A DNA stretch of 25,385 nt from Selenomonadaceae bacterium UBA3796 (lineage in GTDB: Bacteria; Bacillota; Negativicutes; Selenomonadales; Selenomonadaceae). Each line of letters begins with the position of its first letter. The first letter of the stretch is position 1. This document shows positions 1 through 6,794 of the stretch, piece after piece. The notes under the pieces were generated by a model. The model did no database searches, was not told where the DNA came from, and worked only from the letters and a program-made list of their open reading frames with translations. The stretch is from the NCBI GenBank assembly GCA_002369175.1, contig DFES01000022.1, positions 1 through 25,385 of the forward strand, given 5' to 3'. The position numbers and the translations under genes were made by a program.

Positions 1-1062
1 CTTCAAAAGGAGCAAGTGATCCGCGAGGTCTTTGACAAAATCCTGGTGGGCTATGGGGTGGAATCCGTTCACGTCACAGCGGGGGAGAATACTATTGTCA
101 AAGTAGGCTTGCTTCCATGGGAAGATGTGATCCGTGAAATAAGAACGGAGATAACGGTGGACGGCATGTCGCCTGAGATTGAAGCCATGGTGAGGAGCGA
201 TCTTGCAGGCGTGGAACGTGTCTTTGACGAAGCGCTTCTGGGACTTCCCCTTGCGGCGACGGACTGGACGAACGGCGTTCTGAAACGTCGGCTCAAGGAG
301 TTCATGGCGGATCATTTGCCGGAATACCGGGTGGATTTTGATGTGGAGCCGGATGCTGTGACCGTGGTAAGGGTTGCCGTTTATCCTGTTCTGCCGGTAG
401 TTCGTACCATTGACCTTTCCATGCGCTCGGATACGATTCCGAATCTTGTGCTTCTGGATCACCGCCGTATCTTACAGGACAAAGCGGATAGCTTGATCGG
501 GGTTCCGGTGTCCTTTGTCCGCCGCCATGAGGCAATTCTTTGTGAGAAGCTTGCGGAGGCAGTGGATGAGCATCCTGATTTCAAGCACATGGGGATATGT
601 ACGGAAGTGACGCTGCATCCGGAGGAAAAACTTTCTGTCGTGAGCCACTCCGATACCGTGGATTATCGCATCCGTTTGGAAGGGATGCTGGATATCGGGC
701 GGAAGGACAACGATGAGGATATGAGCTTTCGTCTTCATGCAGGGCGGAAGCTTTCCCGGGTGGACGAAGTCTTTCTTCAGATGGATTTTTTTCCGAAAAA
801 CGTGAGATTCCAATGGCAAATGGGATATACCAGAGCACTGAGTTCCAAGGGGGAGATTTCCCTGCGTTATGACCTCAACGCCAAGCGTTATGCCGCTGCT
901 GCCAGCCAGCGCGTGATGAAGGACTGGTTGCTCCGCTATGAATACCGCTGGTCGGATCATATGGGGGAGGTCGGCATCCGCTACAACCTGCATGATTTTC
1001 TCGGCGTGGAATTCGTGGCAGACTCTGGGGATCCGTGGCTCAGACTTATCGGGAATTTCTGA
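1..1062 (+). CDS. Outer-membrane beta-barrel protein, 5' end missing
   Basis: The frame is open from base 1, so the gene begins upstream of the window; a GTG at 16 is probably internal. At least 353 residues are present. Counting from that GTG, residues 1-210 alternate helix-like and strand-like stretches, for example strand 128-136, helix 148-187 and strand 193-200, which resembles POTRA-type periplasmic repeats; this is inference from pattern only. From about residue 215 to the end there are roughly ten short amphipathic strands such as RFQWQMGYT, ISLRYDLNA, WLLRYEYRW and VGIRYNLHD. The last residue is Phe (ending RLIGNF), the usual terminus of proteins inserted by BamA. Its place just before three Skp/OmpH-type chaperone genes fits an outer-membrane protein or assembly factor. 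I do not recognise a specific family; a TamA/BamA-like protein with a short barrel is possible. Confidence 0.6.
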   Translation, partial: LQKEQVIREVFDKILVGYGVESVHVTAGENTIVKVGLLPWEDVIREIRTEITVDGMSPEIEAMVRSDLAGVERVFDEALLGLPLAATDWTNGVLKRRLKEFMADHLPEYRVDFDVEPDAVTVVRVAVYPVLPVVRTIDLSMRSDTIPNLVLLDHRRILQDKADSLIGVPVSFVRRHEAILCEKLAEAVDEHPDFKHMGICTEVTLHPEEKLSVVSHSDTVDYRIRLEGMLDIGRKDNDEDMSFRLHAGRKLSRVDEVFLQMDFFPKNVRFQWQMGYTRALSSKGEISLRYDLNAKRYAAAASQRVMKDWLLRYEYRWSDHMGEVGIRYNLHDFLGVEFVADSGDPWLRLIGNF

Positions 1063-1071
1063 TTGCAAATC

Positions 1072-1100
1072 TTGAATAAGGGAAGATACTTTGTTATAAT
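1072..1100 (+). promoter_or_regulatory. Sigma-A type promoter upstream of the first OmpH gene
   Basis: TTGAAT at 1072-1077 and a perfect TATAAT at 1095-1100 are separated by exactly 17 bases. They lie in the 98-base gap between the barrel-protein stop and the first ompH start. The -35 box matches the consensus at 4 of 6 positions and the -10 box at all 6. Transcription would begin near 1107, leaving a leader of about 54 bases. Confidence 0.65.
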
Positions 1101-1160
1101 AAGAGGAGTTTATGTTTGTTGGATAGGAGTATTTGAAGTTACGAAAGGGAGTACGTTGGT

Positions 1161-1628
1161 ATGGTACAGTTACAGAAGACACAGGTAAAAGTCATCAGCA
1201 TCCTCATCGCCCTCGTATTTGTGGGTAGTGTGGTGGCAATCGCCCTCACCCAGTCCGGTTCCGGCATTGCTTCGGCGGCCGGCTCTTCCAATGTCGGAGT
1301 TGTGGATTACAGCCAGATCATGGGACAGCATCCGGATCTCCAGAATGTTGATACGCAGATGCAGCAGGCTGTCGAGGATGCCAAGAAGGATTTTGAGGAG
1401 AAGTCTGCAGGTATGAGCGATCAGGAGAAGGCGAACTATTACCAGCAGACCCAGCAGCGCCTCCAGCAGAAGCAGCAGGAGCTTTTGGAGCCCATTGAGA
1501 AGTCCATGCAGGATGCGGTAAAGAGCGTTGCGGATGCAAAGGGACTTTCCGTTGTTCTTGACAAGAGAACCGTGGTTTACGGTGGGCAGGATATCACGCA
1601 GGATGTCGTCAAAAAGCTTTCCAAGTGA
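1161..1628 (+). CDS. ompH: OmpH/Skp-family periplasmic chaperone, membrane-anchored
   Basis: This 155-residue protein belongs to the Skp/OmpH family, which holds unfolded outer-membrane proteins in the periplasm. Residues 9-30 form a hydrophobic segment with no clear signal-peptidase site, so it may stay as an N-terminal membrane anchor; a cleavable signal ending near the ASAAG at 37-41 is the alternative. The family layout follows: a strand with VGVVDYSQIM at 45-54, a Gln/Glu/Lys-rich coiled coil at about 57-126, then the closing strands LSVVLDKRTVVYGG and DITQDVVKKL at the C-terminus. Size matches the family (E. coli Skp is about 160 residues). AAAGGGAG lies about 8 bases before the ATG. 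It is flanked by its own promoter and a terminator, so it may be expressed at a different level from downstream genes. Confidence 0.88.
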   Translation: MVQLQKTQVKVISILIALVFVGSVVAIALTQSGSGIASAAGSSNVGVVDYSQIMGQHPDLQNVDTQMQQAVEDAKKDFEEKSAGMSDQEKANYYQQTQQRLQQKQQELLEPIEKSMQDAVKSVADAKGLSVVLDKRTVVYGGQDITQDVVKKLSK

Positions 1629-1649
1629 TATATGAATACGAGTCTGATG

Positions 1650-1680
1650 ATACCGAGCCAGTCAATGTGCTCGGTATTTT
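1650..1680 (+). terminator. Intrinsic terminator after the first ompH gene
   Basis: ATACCGAGC at 1650-1658 pairs perfectly with GCTCGGTAT at 1669-1677, giving a 9-bp stem with a 10-base loop, followed by TTT at 1678-1680. It starts 22 bases after the ompH stop. The T tract is short, so partial read-through into the next gene is plausible. Confidence 0.6.
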
Positions 1681-1710
1681 CATAGGTTCTGTAGTGGGGG
1701 GGAGTGCTTC

Positions 1711-2796
1711 ATGGCGGAAAAATCGTCGAAGGACCAGGCGGTAGATGCAGCAAGCATGAAATCCTTTCTGAAGAGGAAAAGACGTGCTGTATGCCTTGGT
1801 GCGCTTCTTTCCCTGGGGATCGTTGCATTGGGAGGGTGGCTTTTTCGCACATGTATCACGCCGCCTCCTGCGGCTCCCGTTGCAGTCAAAAGCGCTGTGG
1901 GATTTGTGAATCTTCAGGAGGCAATCAAGGCGCATAAGGACTATGAAAAGCTTCAAGGTCTTCGTCAGGAACTTGTGGCTCTGCGCGAGGAGGTCAAAGA
2001 GCTTCTGCCGCCTCCGCGGGTGAATCCACCGGTGGTGGAAGCAAAGCCTTTTGATGATTCCATATGGCAGAAGAATGCGCAGAATATCATAGGACAGTAT
2101 GCGGAGATTGAGCGGCGGAAAAAGAAAGCTGCTGCGGAGTACCGCACGGAGACGGAAGATGACTACATAGCCCAGAGAGATGCCATTGATGCGGCTTACG
2201 TCAATGCCATTGCCAACCTTCGAATGAAGTTGGATAACGCGGACGTGCTGAAACTTGACCAGGAGATGGTTGCGAAAATCACGGCAGAGCTGGAATATCT
2301 GCAGATGGAGAGAGGGGATCGGCAGAAAGCCCTTTGGGAACAGAGGGAACAGAGTATCGATGCGTATGCGGAGCAGGCCGTGGCGCAGAGAATGGAGGAA
2401 CTTCGCGCACAGGCGCTTGCTATGAAGGAGAGCCTTGCAGCAGAAGCCATGCAGCGCCAATCGGAGGCTCAGGCTCGGAATATCCAGCGGATGGAACAGC
2501 AGATGGACGATTCCATGCGTTTCCGGAAGGCAATGGAGAAGAGACAGGAACTGATGGAGAAGGAGGAGGAGATCCTTTCCCTGGAAAAGCATGTTTTTAA
2601 TGATGTGGCGGGAAAGGCATCGAAGCTTGCCATCCTTCATCATTACGTCATGATCGTTGCAAATCCGGCAACAAACCTGGAAGCATTGCTCCCCTTGGAA
2701 CATCGTGCAGACCCTGCTCCGGAACGTTACCTCCCGGTCATTGCTTCCGATGTGGAGGATCTTACCGGAGAGCTTATGGATGAGCTGAAATTGTGA
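1711..2796 (+). CDS. Enlarged OmpH/Skp-like coiled-coil protein with N-terminal membrane anchor
   Basis: This 361-residue protein has basic residues (KRKRR at 21-25) before a transmembrane segment at about 26-46, then a Pro-rich linker. VGFVNLQEAI at 63-72 mirrors VGVVDYSQIM of the preceding OmpH protein. A very long charged, Ala/Glu/Gln-rich helix, predicted coiled coil, covers about 72-100 and 115-300. The C-terminal part has a hydrophobic strand (HHYVMIVANP at 310-319) and ends in DVEDLTGELMDELK, which resembles the DITQDVVKKL and DVTDEVIQKL endings of its two neighbours. I read it as a Skp-family member with the coiled coil stretched to more than twice normal length. The start is supported by a G-rich Shine-Dalgarno (GGGGGGAG) just upstream. 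The family call is an inference from these flanking motifs and from position; a generic periplasm-spanning coiled-coil protein is the alternative. Confidence 0.7.
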   Translation: MAEKSSKDQAVDAASMKSFLKRKRRAVCLGALLSLGIVALGGWLFRTCITPPPAAPVAVKSAVGFVNLQEAIKAHKDYEKLQGLRQELVALREEVKELLPPPRVNPPVVEAKPFDDSIWQKNAQNIIGQYAEIERRKKKAAAEYRTETEDDYIAQRDAIDAAYVNAIANLRMKLDNADVLKLDQEMVAKITAELEYLQMERGDRQKALWEQREQSIDAYAEQAVAQRMEELRAQALAMKESLAAEAMQRQSEAQARNIQRMEQQMDDSMRFRKAMEKRQELMEKEEEILSLEKHVFNDVAGKASKLAILHHYVMIVANPATNLEALLPLEHRADPAPERYLPVIASDVEDLTGELMDELKL

Positions 2797-2802
2797 CATC
2801 AG

Positions 2803-2831
2803 CTATGATATTATGTATTCTATGATATTAT
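2803..2831 (+). repeat. Tandem 12-base direct repeat, possible extended -10 elements
   Basis: CTATGATATTAT occurs at 2803-2814 and again at 2820-2831, with a 17-base period. Each copy contains TGATATTAT, which fits an extended -10 box (TGnTATAAT, one mismatch). It lies in the 62-base gap before the lipoprotein ompH gene. No convincing -35 box accompanies it, so promoter activity is only a possibility. Confidence 0.35.
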
Positions 2832-2858
2832 CTATACAGAAAGAAGAGAACAAGAACG

Positions 2859-3293
2859 ATGAATATGAAAAAGAAATCCGTTGCATGTGTGGCAGCGATG
2901 ATGGCGATGCTCCTCATGGGGGGATGCGGACAGGTGAAAGTCGGCTACGTGGATGAATCCCGCATCGCCAAAGAAGCGCCGCAGATCAGGACAACACTGG
3001 AGGAAGGCACAAAAAAGATAGAAGAAGCCCAAAAAGAGCTGGAGGGAAAGTTTCAGGCGAACCCGAACATGACCATGGAGGAAGCGCAGAAGCTTCAACA
3101 GGAAGCCCAGCGCAAGGCCATGGGACTCAACCAGCAGTACATGACCCAGGTTCAGCAGAAAATGGATGTGGCTTTGTCGGAAATCGCCAAGGAGAAGAAG
3201 CTGGATGTGGTGGTGGACAGTGAAAAACTTCAGAAAACCGTTCTTCTGGGGGGGACGGACGTTACGGATGAGGTTATCCAGAAGTTGCAGTGA
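2859..3293 (+). CDS. ompH: OmpH/Skp-family periplasmic chaperone, lipoprotein
   Basis: This 144-residue Skp/OmpH homologue has a lipoprotein signal: Lys-rich n-region, hydrophobic core at 8-20, and lipobox-like LMGGC with Cys23 as the predicted lipidated residue. Met rather than Leu at position -3 makes the lipobox slightly atypical. The mature part starts with VKVGYVDESRI at 26-36, runs into a coiled coil at about 42-112, and closes with LDVVVDSEKL and DVTDEVIQKL, the standard Skp ending. It lies 15 bases upstream of lpxD, the same pairing as skp-lpxD in E. coli. Another in-frame ATG two codons later is an alternative start. Confidence 0.88.
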   Translation: MNMKKKSVACVAAMMAMLLMGGCGQVKVGYVDESRIAKEAPQIRTTLEEGTKKIEEAQKELEGKFQANPNMTMEEAQKLQQEAQRKAMGLNQQYMTQVQQKMDVALSEIAKEKKLDVVVDSEKLQKTVLLGGTDVTDEVIQKLQ

Positions 3294-3308
3294 GGACGAG
3301 GTGACGAG

Positions 3309-4334
3309 ATGAAAAAGACGCTGAAGGAAATTGCGGCTTTTGTGGATGGCAGAGTGGCTGGAGACGGAGCCATTGAAATTTTTGGCTTGGAAAGCATCGA
3401 GGGAGCGGGCGCCGGAGATCTTACCTTTGCAGTGGAACCTCATATTGAGGAAGCAAAGCGGACAAAGGCAGCGGCAGTCATGCTCCCGGAGGGTGTGGAA
3501 GATTTCCCGCTGCCTGCTGTGTATGTGGCAGAGCCCCGGGCTGCTTTTGCCAAGCTCATGGATATCTTCGCCCCCAAGCTGGATGTTCCCAAGGGGGTGA
3601 GTCCTAAGGCGCATATTGGCGAGGACGTGAAAATGGGAGCGGATGTGACCGTCATGCCCTTCGCAGTAGTGGATGACCACAGCGTTATCGGTGACAGGGT
3701 CATCATCTATCCCCATGTCTATATCGGACAGTATGCCGAGATCGGAGAGGATTCGGTTATCTATTCCTCCGCCACCGTGCGAGAGTATTGCCGCGTTGGC
3801 AAACGCTGCGTCCTCCACAGCTCTGCGGTGATCGGTGCCGATGGCTATGGCTTTACGACGAAGGATGGAGTTCACACAAAGGTTCCTCAGGTGGGGAATG
3901 CCGTGCTGGAGGATGATGTGGAGGTCGGCGCCCATGTGGGAATTGACCGGGCGGCTATGGGCTCTACCGTCATCGGTCATGGCACGAAAATCGATAATCT
4001 CGTTCATGTCGGGCATAACTGCAAGATCGGCCCCAACTGCCTTATCGTTGCGCAGACGGGGATTTCCGGCTCCACCACGGTGGGGCACAATGTGACCTTC
4101 GGCGGACAGACGGGAACCGTCGGCCACATCCGTATCGGTGCAAATTCCGTCTATGCAGGGCGATCCGGTATCATCAGCGATATGCCGGAGGGATTCTTCG
4201 GAGCAGGATTTCCGGCGCAGCCCCATGTGGAATGGTTGAGGGTGCAGGCGGCCATGAAGCATTTGCCGGAGATGCGCAAGCAGCTCCGCCAGCTGGAGAA
4301 GAAGTTGGCAGAGTACGAGAAAGAGAAGAAATAA
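3309..4334 (+). CDS. lpxD: UDP-3-O-(3-hydroxyacyl)glucosamine N-acyltransferase LpxD
   Basis: LpxD adds the second 3-hydroxyacyl chain, from acyl-ACP, to UDP-3-O-acyl-glucosamine, the third step of lipid A synthesis, in the cytoplasm. The 341 residues match the usual length. The N-terminal uridine-binding domain (about 1-95) is followed by a left-handed beta-helix of hexapeptide repeats (about 98-290, for example IGEDVKMGADVTV and IGDRVIIYPHVYIG). The signature GADGYGF is at 176-182. The catalytic histidine is His236 in NLVHVGHN, aligning with His239 of E. coli. The C-terminal 40 residues form a charged helix as in the trimeric enzymes. It directly follows ompH and precedes an LpxL-type acyltransferase by 16 bases. 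Confidence 0.97.
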   Translation: MKKTLKEIAAFVDGRVAGDGAIEIFGLESIEGAGAGDLTFAVEPHIEEAKRTKAAAVMLPEGVEDFPLPAVYVAEPRAAFAKLMDIFAPKLDVPKGVSPKAHIGEDVKMGADVTVMPFAVVDDHSVIGDRVIIYPHVYIGQYAEIGEDSVIYSSATVREYCRVGKRCVLHSSAVIGADGYGFTTKDGVHTKVPQVGNAVLEDDVEVGAHVGIDRAAMGSTVIGHGTKIDNLVHVGHNCKIGPNCLIVAQTGISGSTTVGHNVTFGGQTGTVGHIRIGANSVYAGRSGIISDMPEGFFGAGFPAQPHVEWLRVQAAMKHLPEMRKQLRQLEKKLAEYEKEKK

Positions 4335-4350
4335 GGGAGCGGGAGAATCC

Positions 4351-5223
4351 ATGCTATCGTATTATTTTGCCCGTCTCGTGAGCCGTCTCGCCTGTCTTTT
4401 GCCCCGCGGCGCCGCTGAGGGGATCGGAACCATGCTCGGAAAACTCGCATGGCTTGTCATACCCAAATGGCGCAAGGAGATGGCGAAGGAAAATATCGTC
4501 CTCTGCCTTGCTGTGGAGCCTGAGGAAGCAGAACGCATTGCGCGGGAGAGTGTGGTGCGCTTTGGCCCCATGCTCATGGAGGTGCTTCGGTTTCCCGTGC
4601 TCAAGGAGCATATGGAAGAATACGTGACCATTCAAGGCGGAGAGTACCTGAAGGAGGCCATGCAACAGGGCGGAGGCATGGGCGGCATCATCGCCACAGC
4701 TCACAGCGGAAACTGGGAGCTCATGGGAGGTGCGCTTTCTCAGGCAGGCTTCCCTATCGTGGGGGTGGCGATGAAGCAGAAGTCCGATGGTCCGGACAGG
4801 TTCATCAACGAGCAGCGTACGCTCGTCGGAATGCATATCACATATAAGACAGATGTGCGGGAGATGTACGACATGCTCATGAAAGGCTGGTTTATCGGCC
4901 TCATCATGGATCAGGACACAAACCGTCATGACGGTATTGTGCTGGAGTTCTTTCATCGGCCGACGAACTGCGTTCCCGGTGCAGCATCTATGGCACGGTT
5001 CAAGGATGTGCCGATTTTTCCCGGGTTTATGCACCGCAGGCAGGATGGCACCCATGAACTCATCATTCAGCCTCCTCTTCATGTAGAACGGACGAAGGAC
5101 AAGCGTGAGGATATCCGGAGGACAACGCAGGAAATCGTGCGGATCACGGAGGAGCACATCCGGAAGTATCCGGAAGAGTGGTTCTGGCTCCACGATCGCT
5201 GGAAATCCATGCGGGATGAATAG
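4351..5223 (+). CDS. LpxL/HtrB-family lipid A late acyltransferase (first copy)
   Basis: Members of this family add secondary acyl chains to lipid A on the cytoplasmic face of the inner membrane. The 290 residues carry the catalytic HX4E motif as HSGNWE (His118, Glu123), the family block GLIMDQD (183-189), and the C-terminal WFWLHDRWK typical of HtrB/MsbB proteins. The N-terminal hydrophobic stretch (about 4-37) is the likely membrane attachment. It lies between lpxD and lpxC. A second family member occurs at 17043, so the two may add different chains or act in order; sequence alone does not say which is LpxL-like and which LpxM-like. Confidence 0.9.
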   Translation: MLSYYFARLVSRLACLLPRGAAEGIGTMLGKLAWLVIPKWRKEMAKENIVLCLAVEPEEAERIARESVVRFGPMLMEVLRFPVLKEHMEEYVTIQGGEYLKEAMQQGGGMGGIIATAHSGNWELMGGALSQAGFPIVGVAMKQKSDGPDRFINEQRTLVGMHITYKTDVREMYDMLMKGWFIGLIMDQDTNRHDGIVLEFFHRPTNCVPGAASMARFKDVPIFPGFMHRRQDGTHELIIQPPLHVERTKDKREDIRRTTQEIVRITEEHIRKYPEEWFWLHDRWKSMRDE

Positions 5224-5252
5224 CGGGCTGGAAAACAAACAGCATCGGATAC

Positions 5253-5281
5253 TTGCGTGAATGACAATTGTTCGGTACAAT
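5253..5281 (+). promoter_or_regulatory. Probable sigma-A promoter upstream of lpxC
   Basis: TTGCGT at 5253-5258 and TACAAT at 5276-5281 are 17 bases apart in the 96-base gap before lpxC. The -10 box matches 5 of 6 consensus bases and the -35 box 3 of 6. The 8-base palindrome ACAATTGT (5264-5271) lies in the spacer. This would let lpxC, the committed step, be transcribed apart from the upstream genes. Confidence 0.5.
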
Positions 5282-5319
5282 AGAGGGGAAAGATATTTTG
5301 TGGAGAGGAGGAAGGCTCG

Positions 5320-6144
5320 TTGCAATACCAGATGACTTTGGCTGCGGAGGTTTCCTACGCAGGAGTTGGTCTACATTCAGGCCGCGAGGTTCATATTGCA
5401 TTGAAGCCTGCACCCGAGGATACGGGGTTGGTATTCGTGAGGACGGATCTTCCGGGGCGGCCGGAAATACGGGCGACTGCAGCGAATGTCGCGTCCACGG
5501 TCAGAGCCACGACACTGGAAGAGGACGGCGCAAAGGTATTTACCGTTGAGCACCTCATGAGCGCCTTCCATGCGTTCCAGGTGGATAACTGCCGTATCGA
5601 GATGGATGCAGAGGAACCGCCGGTGGCGGATGGGAGCGCTCTGGTTTTTCTCGAACTCATGCAAAAGGCGGGAAAACAGACGTTGCATGCCGTGCGAAAA
5701 GAGATTGTCATCGATCGGGTCTATCGGGTGGATGACCTGAGTGAAGGCCGGTTTGTCATGATTCTTCCCTATGACGGCTTTCGCGTCACCTTCACATCCA
5801 TCAATCCGCACCCGCTGATCGGCATACAGTATGGGGATTTTCTCATCAGCGAGGAAGTCTATCGCAAGGAGATCGCTCCAGCCCGCACCATTGCCTATGA
5901 GAAAGAAGTGGAAATGCTTCGGCAGATGGGACTTGGACTGGGGGGGACGCTGGAGAATGTCATTGTGTACAACGATGAAGGATGGATGAACTCCCTGCGT
6001 TTTGAGGATGAACTGGTTCGCCATAAGATCCTGGATGTCATAGGGGATCTGCGTTTAGCCGGCATCGTCCGCGGCCATGTCATCGCTGCGGCCTCCGGTC
6101 ATGCACTCAATGCGGCGCTGGCAAAGAAAATCATGCATGTTTGA
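5320..6144 (+). CDS. lpxC: UDP-3-O-acyl-N-acetylglucosamine deacetylase LpxC
   Basis: LpxC removes the acetyl group from UDP-3-O-acyl-GlcNAc, the committed step of lipid A synthesis, using zinc. The 274 residues show the expected ligands: His78 in VEHLMSAFHAF, and His235 and Asp239 in RHKILDVIGDL. Glu77 is the catalytic base and His261 in SGHALN the second catalytic residue. The length is somewhat shorter than E. coli LpxC (305) but normal for Firmicute forms. The start is TTG, chosen because a strong GGAGG sequence (5307-5311) lies eight bases upstream and the family N-terminus (QMTLAAEVSYAGVGLHSG) begins there. It heads a group with fabZ 27 bases downstream and has a probable promoter of its own. 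Confidence 0.97.
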   Translation: MQYQMTLAAEVSYAGVGLHSGREVHIALKPAPEDTGLVFVRTDLPGRPEIRATAANVASTVRATTLEEDGAKVFTVEHLMSAFHAFQVDNCRIEMDAEEPPVADGSALVFLELMQKAGKQTLHAVRKEIVIDRVYRVDDLSEGRFVMILPYDGFRVTFTSINPHPLIGIQYGDFLISEEVYRKEIAPARTIAYEKEVEMLRQMGLGLGGTLENVIVYNDEGWMNSLRFEDELVRHKILDVIGDLRLAGIVRGHVIAAASGHALNAALAKKIMHV

Positions 6145-6171
6145 GATATATTCAGGAAGAAGGAAGAGAAA

Positions 6172-6612
6172 ATGGTCTTAGATATCAATGAAATCCAGAA
6201 AATATTGCCTCACCGTCCACCGATGCTTTTAGTGGATCGCATCATCGATTTGGTTCCCTTCAAGTCCGCAGTGGGCATCAAGAATGTCACCATGATGGAG
6301 CCGCAATTCCGCGGTCATTTCCCAGGTCAGCCGATCATGCCGGGGGTTCTCCTCCTGGAGGCCATGGCACAGGTGGGCGGCGTTGCCATGCTTTATCCGG
6401 AGGAACACCGCGGCAAGCTGGCACTCTTCGGAGGCATGGAGAACGTGAAATTCAAGCGTCCTGTTGTGCCGGGTGACCAGGTGGTCACCAAGGCGGAGAT
6501 TGTTCGCACCCGTGGACTTTTCGGCACATTGCATGCCGATGCTTATGTGGATGACGTCCTGGTTGCATCTGCTGATTTTAAGTTTGCCTTGAAAGAGCCC
6601 GATAATCTGTGA
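6172..6612 (+). CDS. fabZ: 3-hydroxyacyl-ACP dehydratase FabZ
   Basis: FabZ dehydrates 3-hydroxyacyl-ACP in fatty acid elongation and competes with LpxA/LpxD for that substrate. The 146-residue hot-dog protein has the catalytic His49 in RGHFPGQPIMPG and Glu63 in LLLEAMAQVGG, at the same positions as in characterised FabZ. The N-terminal motif ILPHRPPMLLVDRI (11-24) is also diagnostic. AGGAAG sequences precede the ATG. Placement beside lpxC and lpxA is common in diderm bacteria and balances lipid A against phospholipid supply. The stop codon lies inside an inverted repeat described separately. Confidence 0.97.
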   Translation: MVLDINEIQKILPHRPPMLLVDRIIDLVPFKSAVGIKNVTMMEPQFRGHFPGQPIMPGVLLLEAMAQVGGVAMLYPEEHRGKLALFGGMENVKFKRPVVPGDQVVTKAEIVRTRGLFGTLHADAYVDDVLVASADFKFALKEPDNL

Positions 6613-6632
6613 AAAATAGTTATTTTTCACAG
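6607..6632. repeat. Perfect 12-bp inverted repeat overlapping the fabZ stop
   Basis: CTGTGAAAAATA at 6607-6618 and its exact reverse complement TATTTTTCACAG at 6621-6632 are separated by only GT. The fabZ stop codon (6610-6612) lies in the left arm. The outer TGTGA/TCACA resembles half-sites of CRP/FNR-type or Rex-type regulators, but the 14-base spacing is too wide for standard sites. The T5 run lies inside the stem and the sequence is AT-rich, so it may act as an operator, a weak bidirectional terminator or an mRNA-stabilising hairpin. It sits at the head of the long gap before lpxA. Confidence 0.6.
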
Positions 6633-6794
6633 GATGAAGGACGTAATCTTTGTTCACCTCATGAAATGCCTGAATTTACGCTTATATCAGATACGGAATT
6701 TGTCAGTGGATTGAGGATTATAAACGAAGGAATGTCAAGATCGTCTGTTGACTGAATATAGCCCAGGATCATGAGGTTGAAGGAGTTGGAACAG

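Noticed and set aside
1609..2799. A 396-codon minus-strand frame opposite the enlarged Skp-like gene
   Set aside because: The + strand product has an anchor, coiled coil and Skp-like ends and a good Shine-Dalgarno; the antisense product is rich in His, Leu and Cys without any motif.
2832..4352. A 506-codon minus-strand frame opposite ompH and lpxD
   Set aside because: It is a shadow of lpxD; its product has no recognisable domain and no plausible ribosome binding site context.
5264..5271. Palindrome ACAATTGT in the lpxC promoter spacer as an operator
   Set aside because: Eight bases are too short to separate from chance without conservation data; noted only as part of the promoter.
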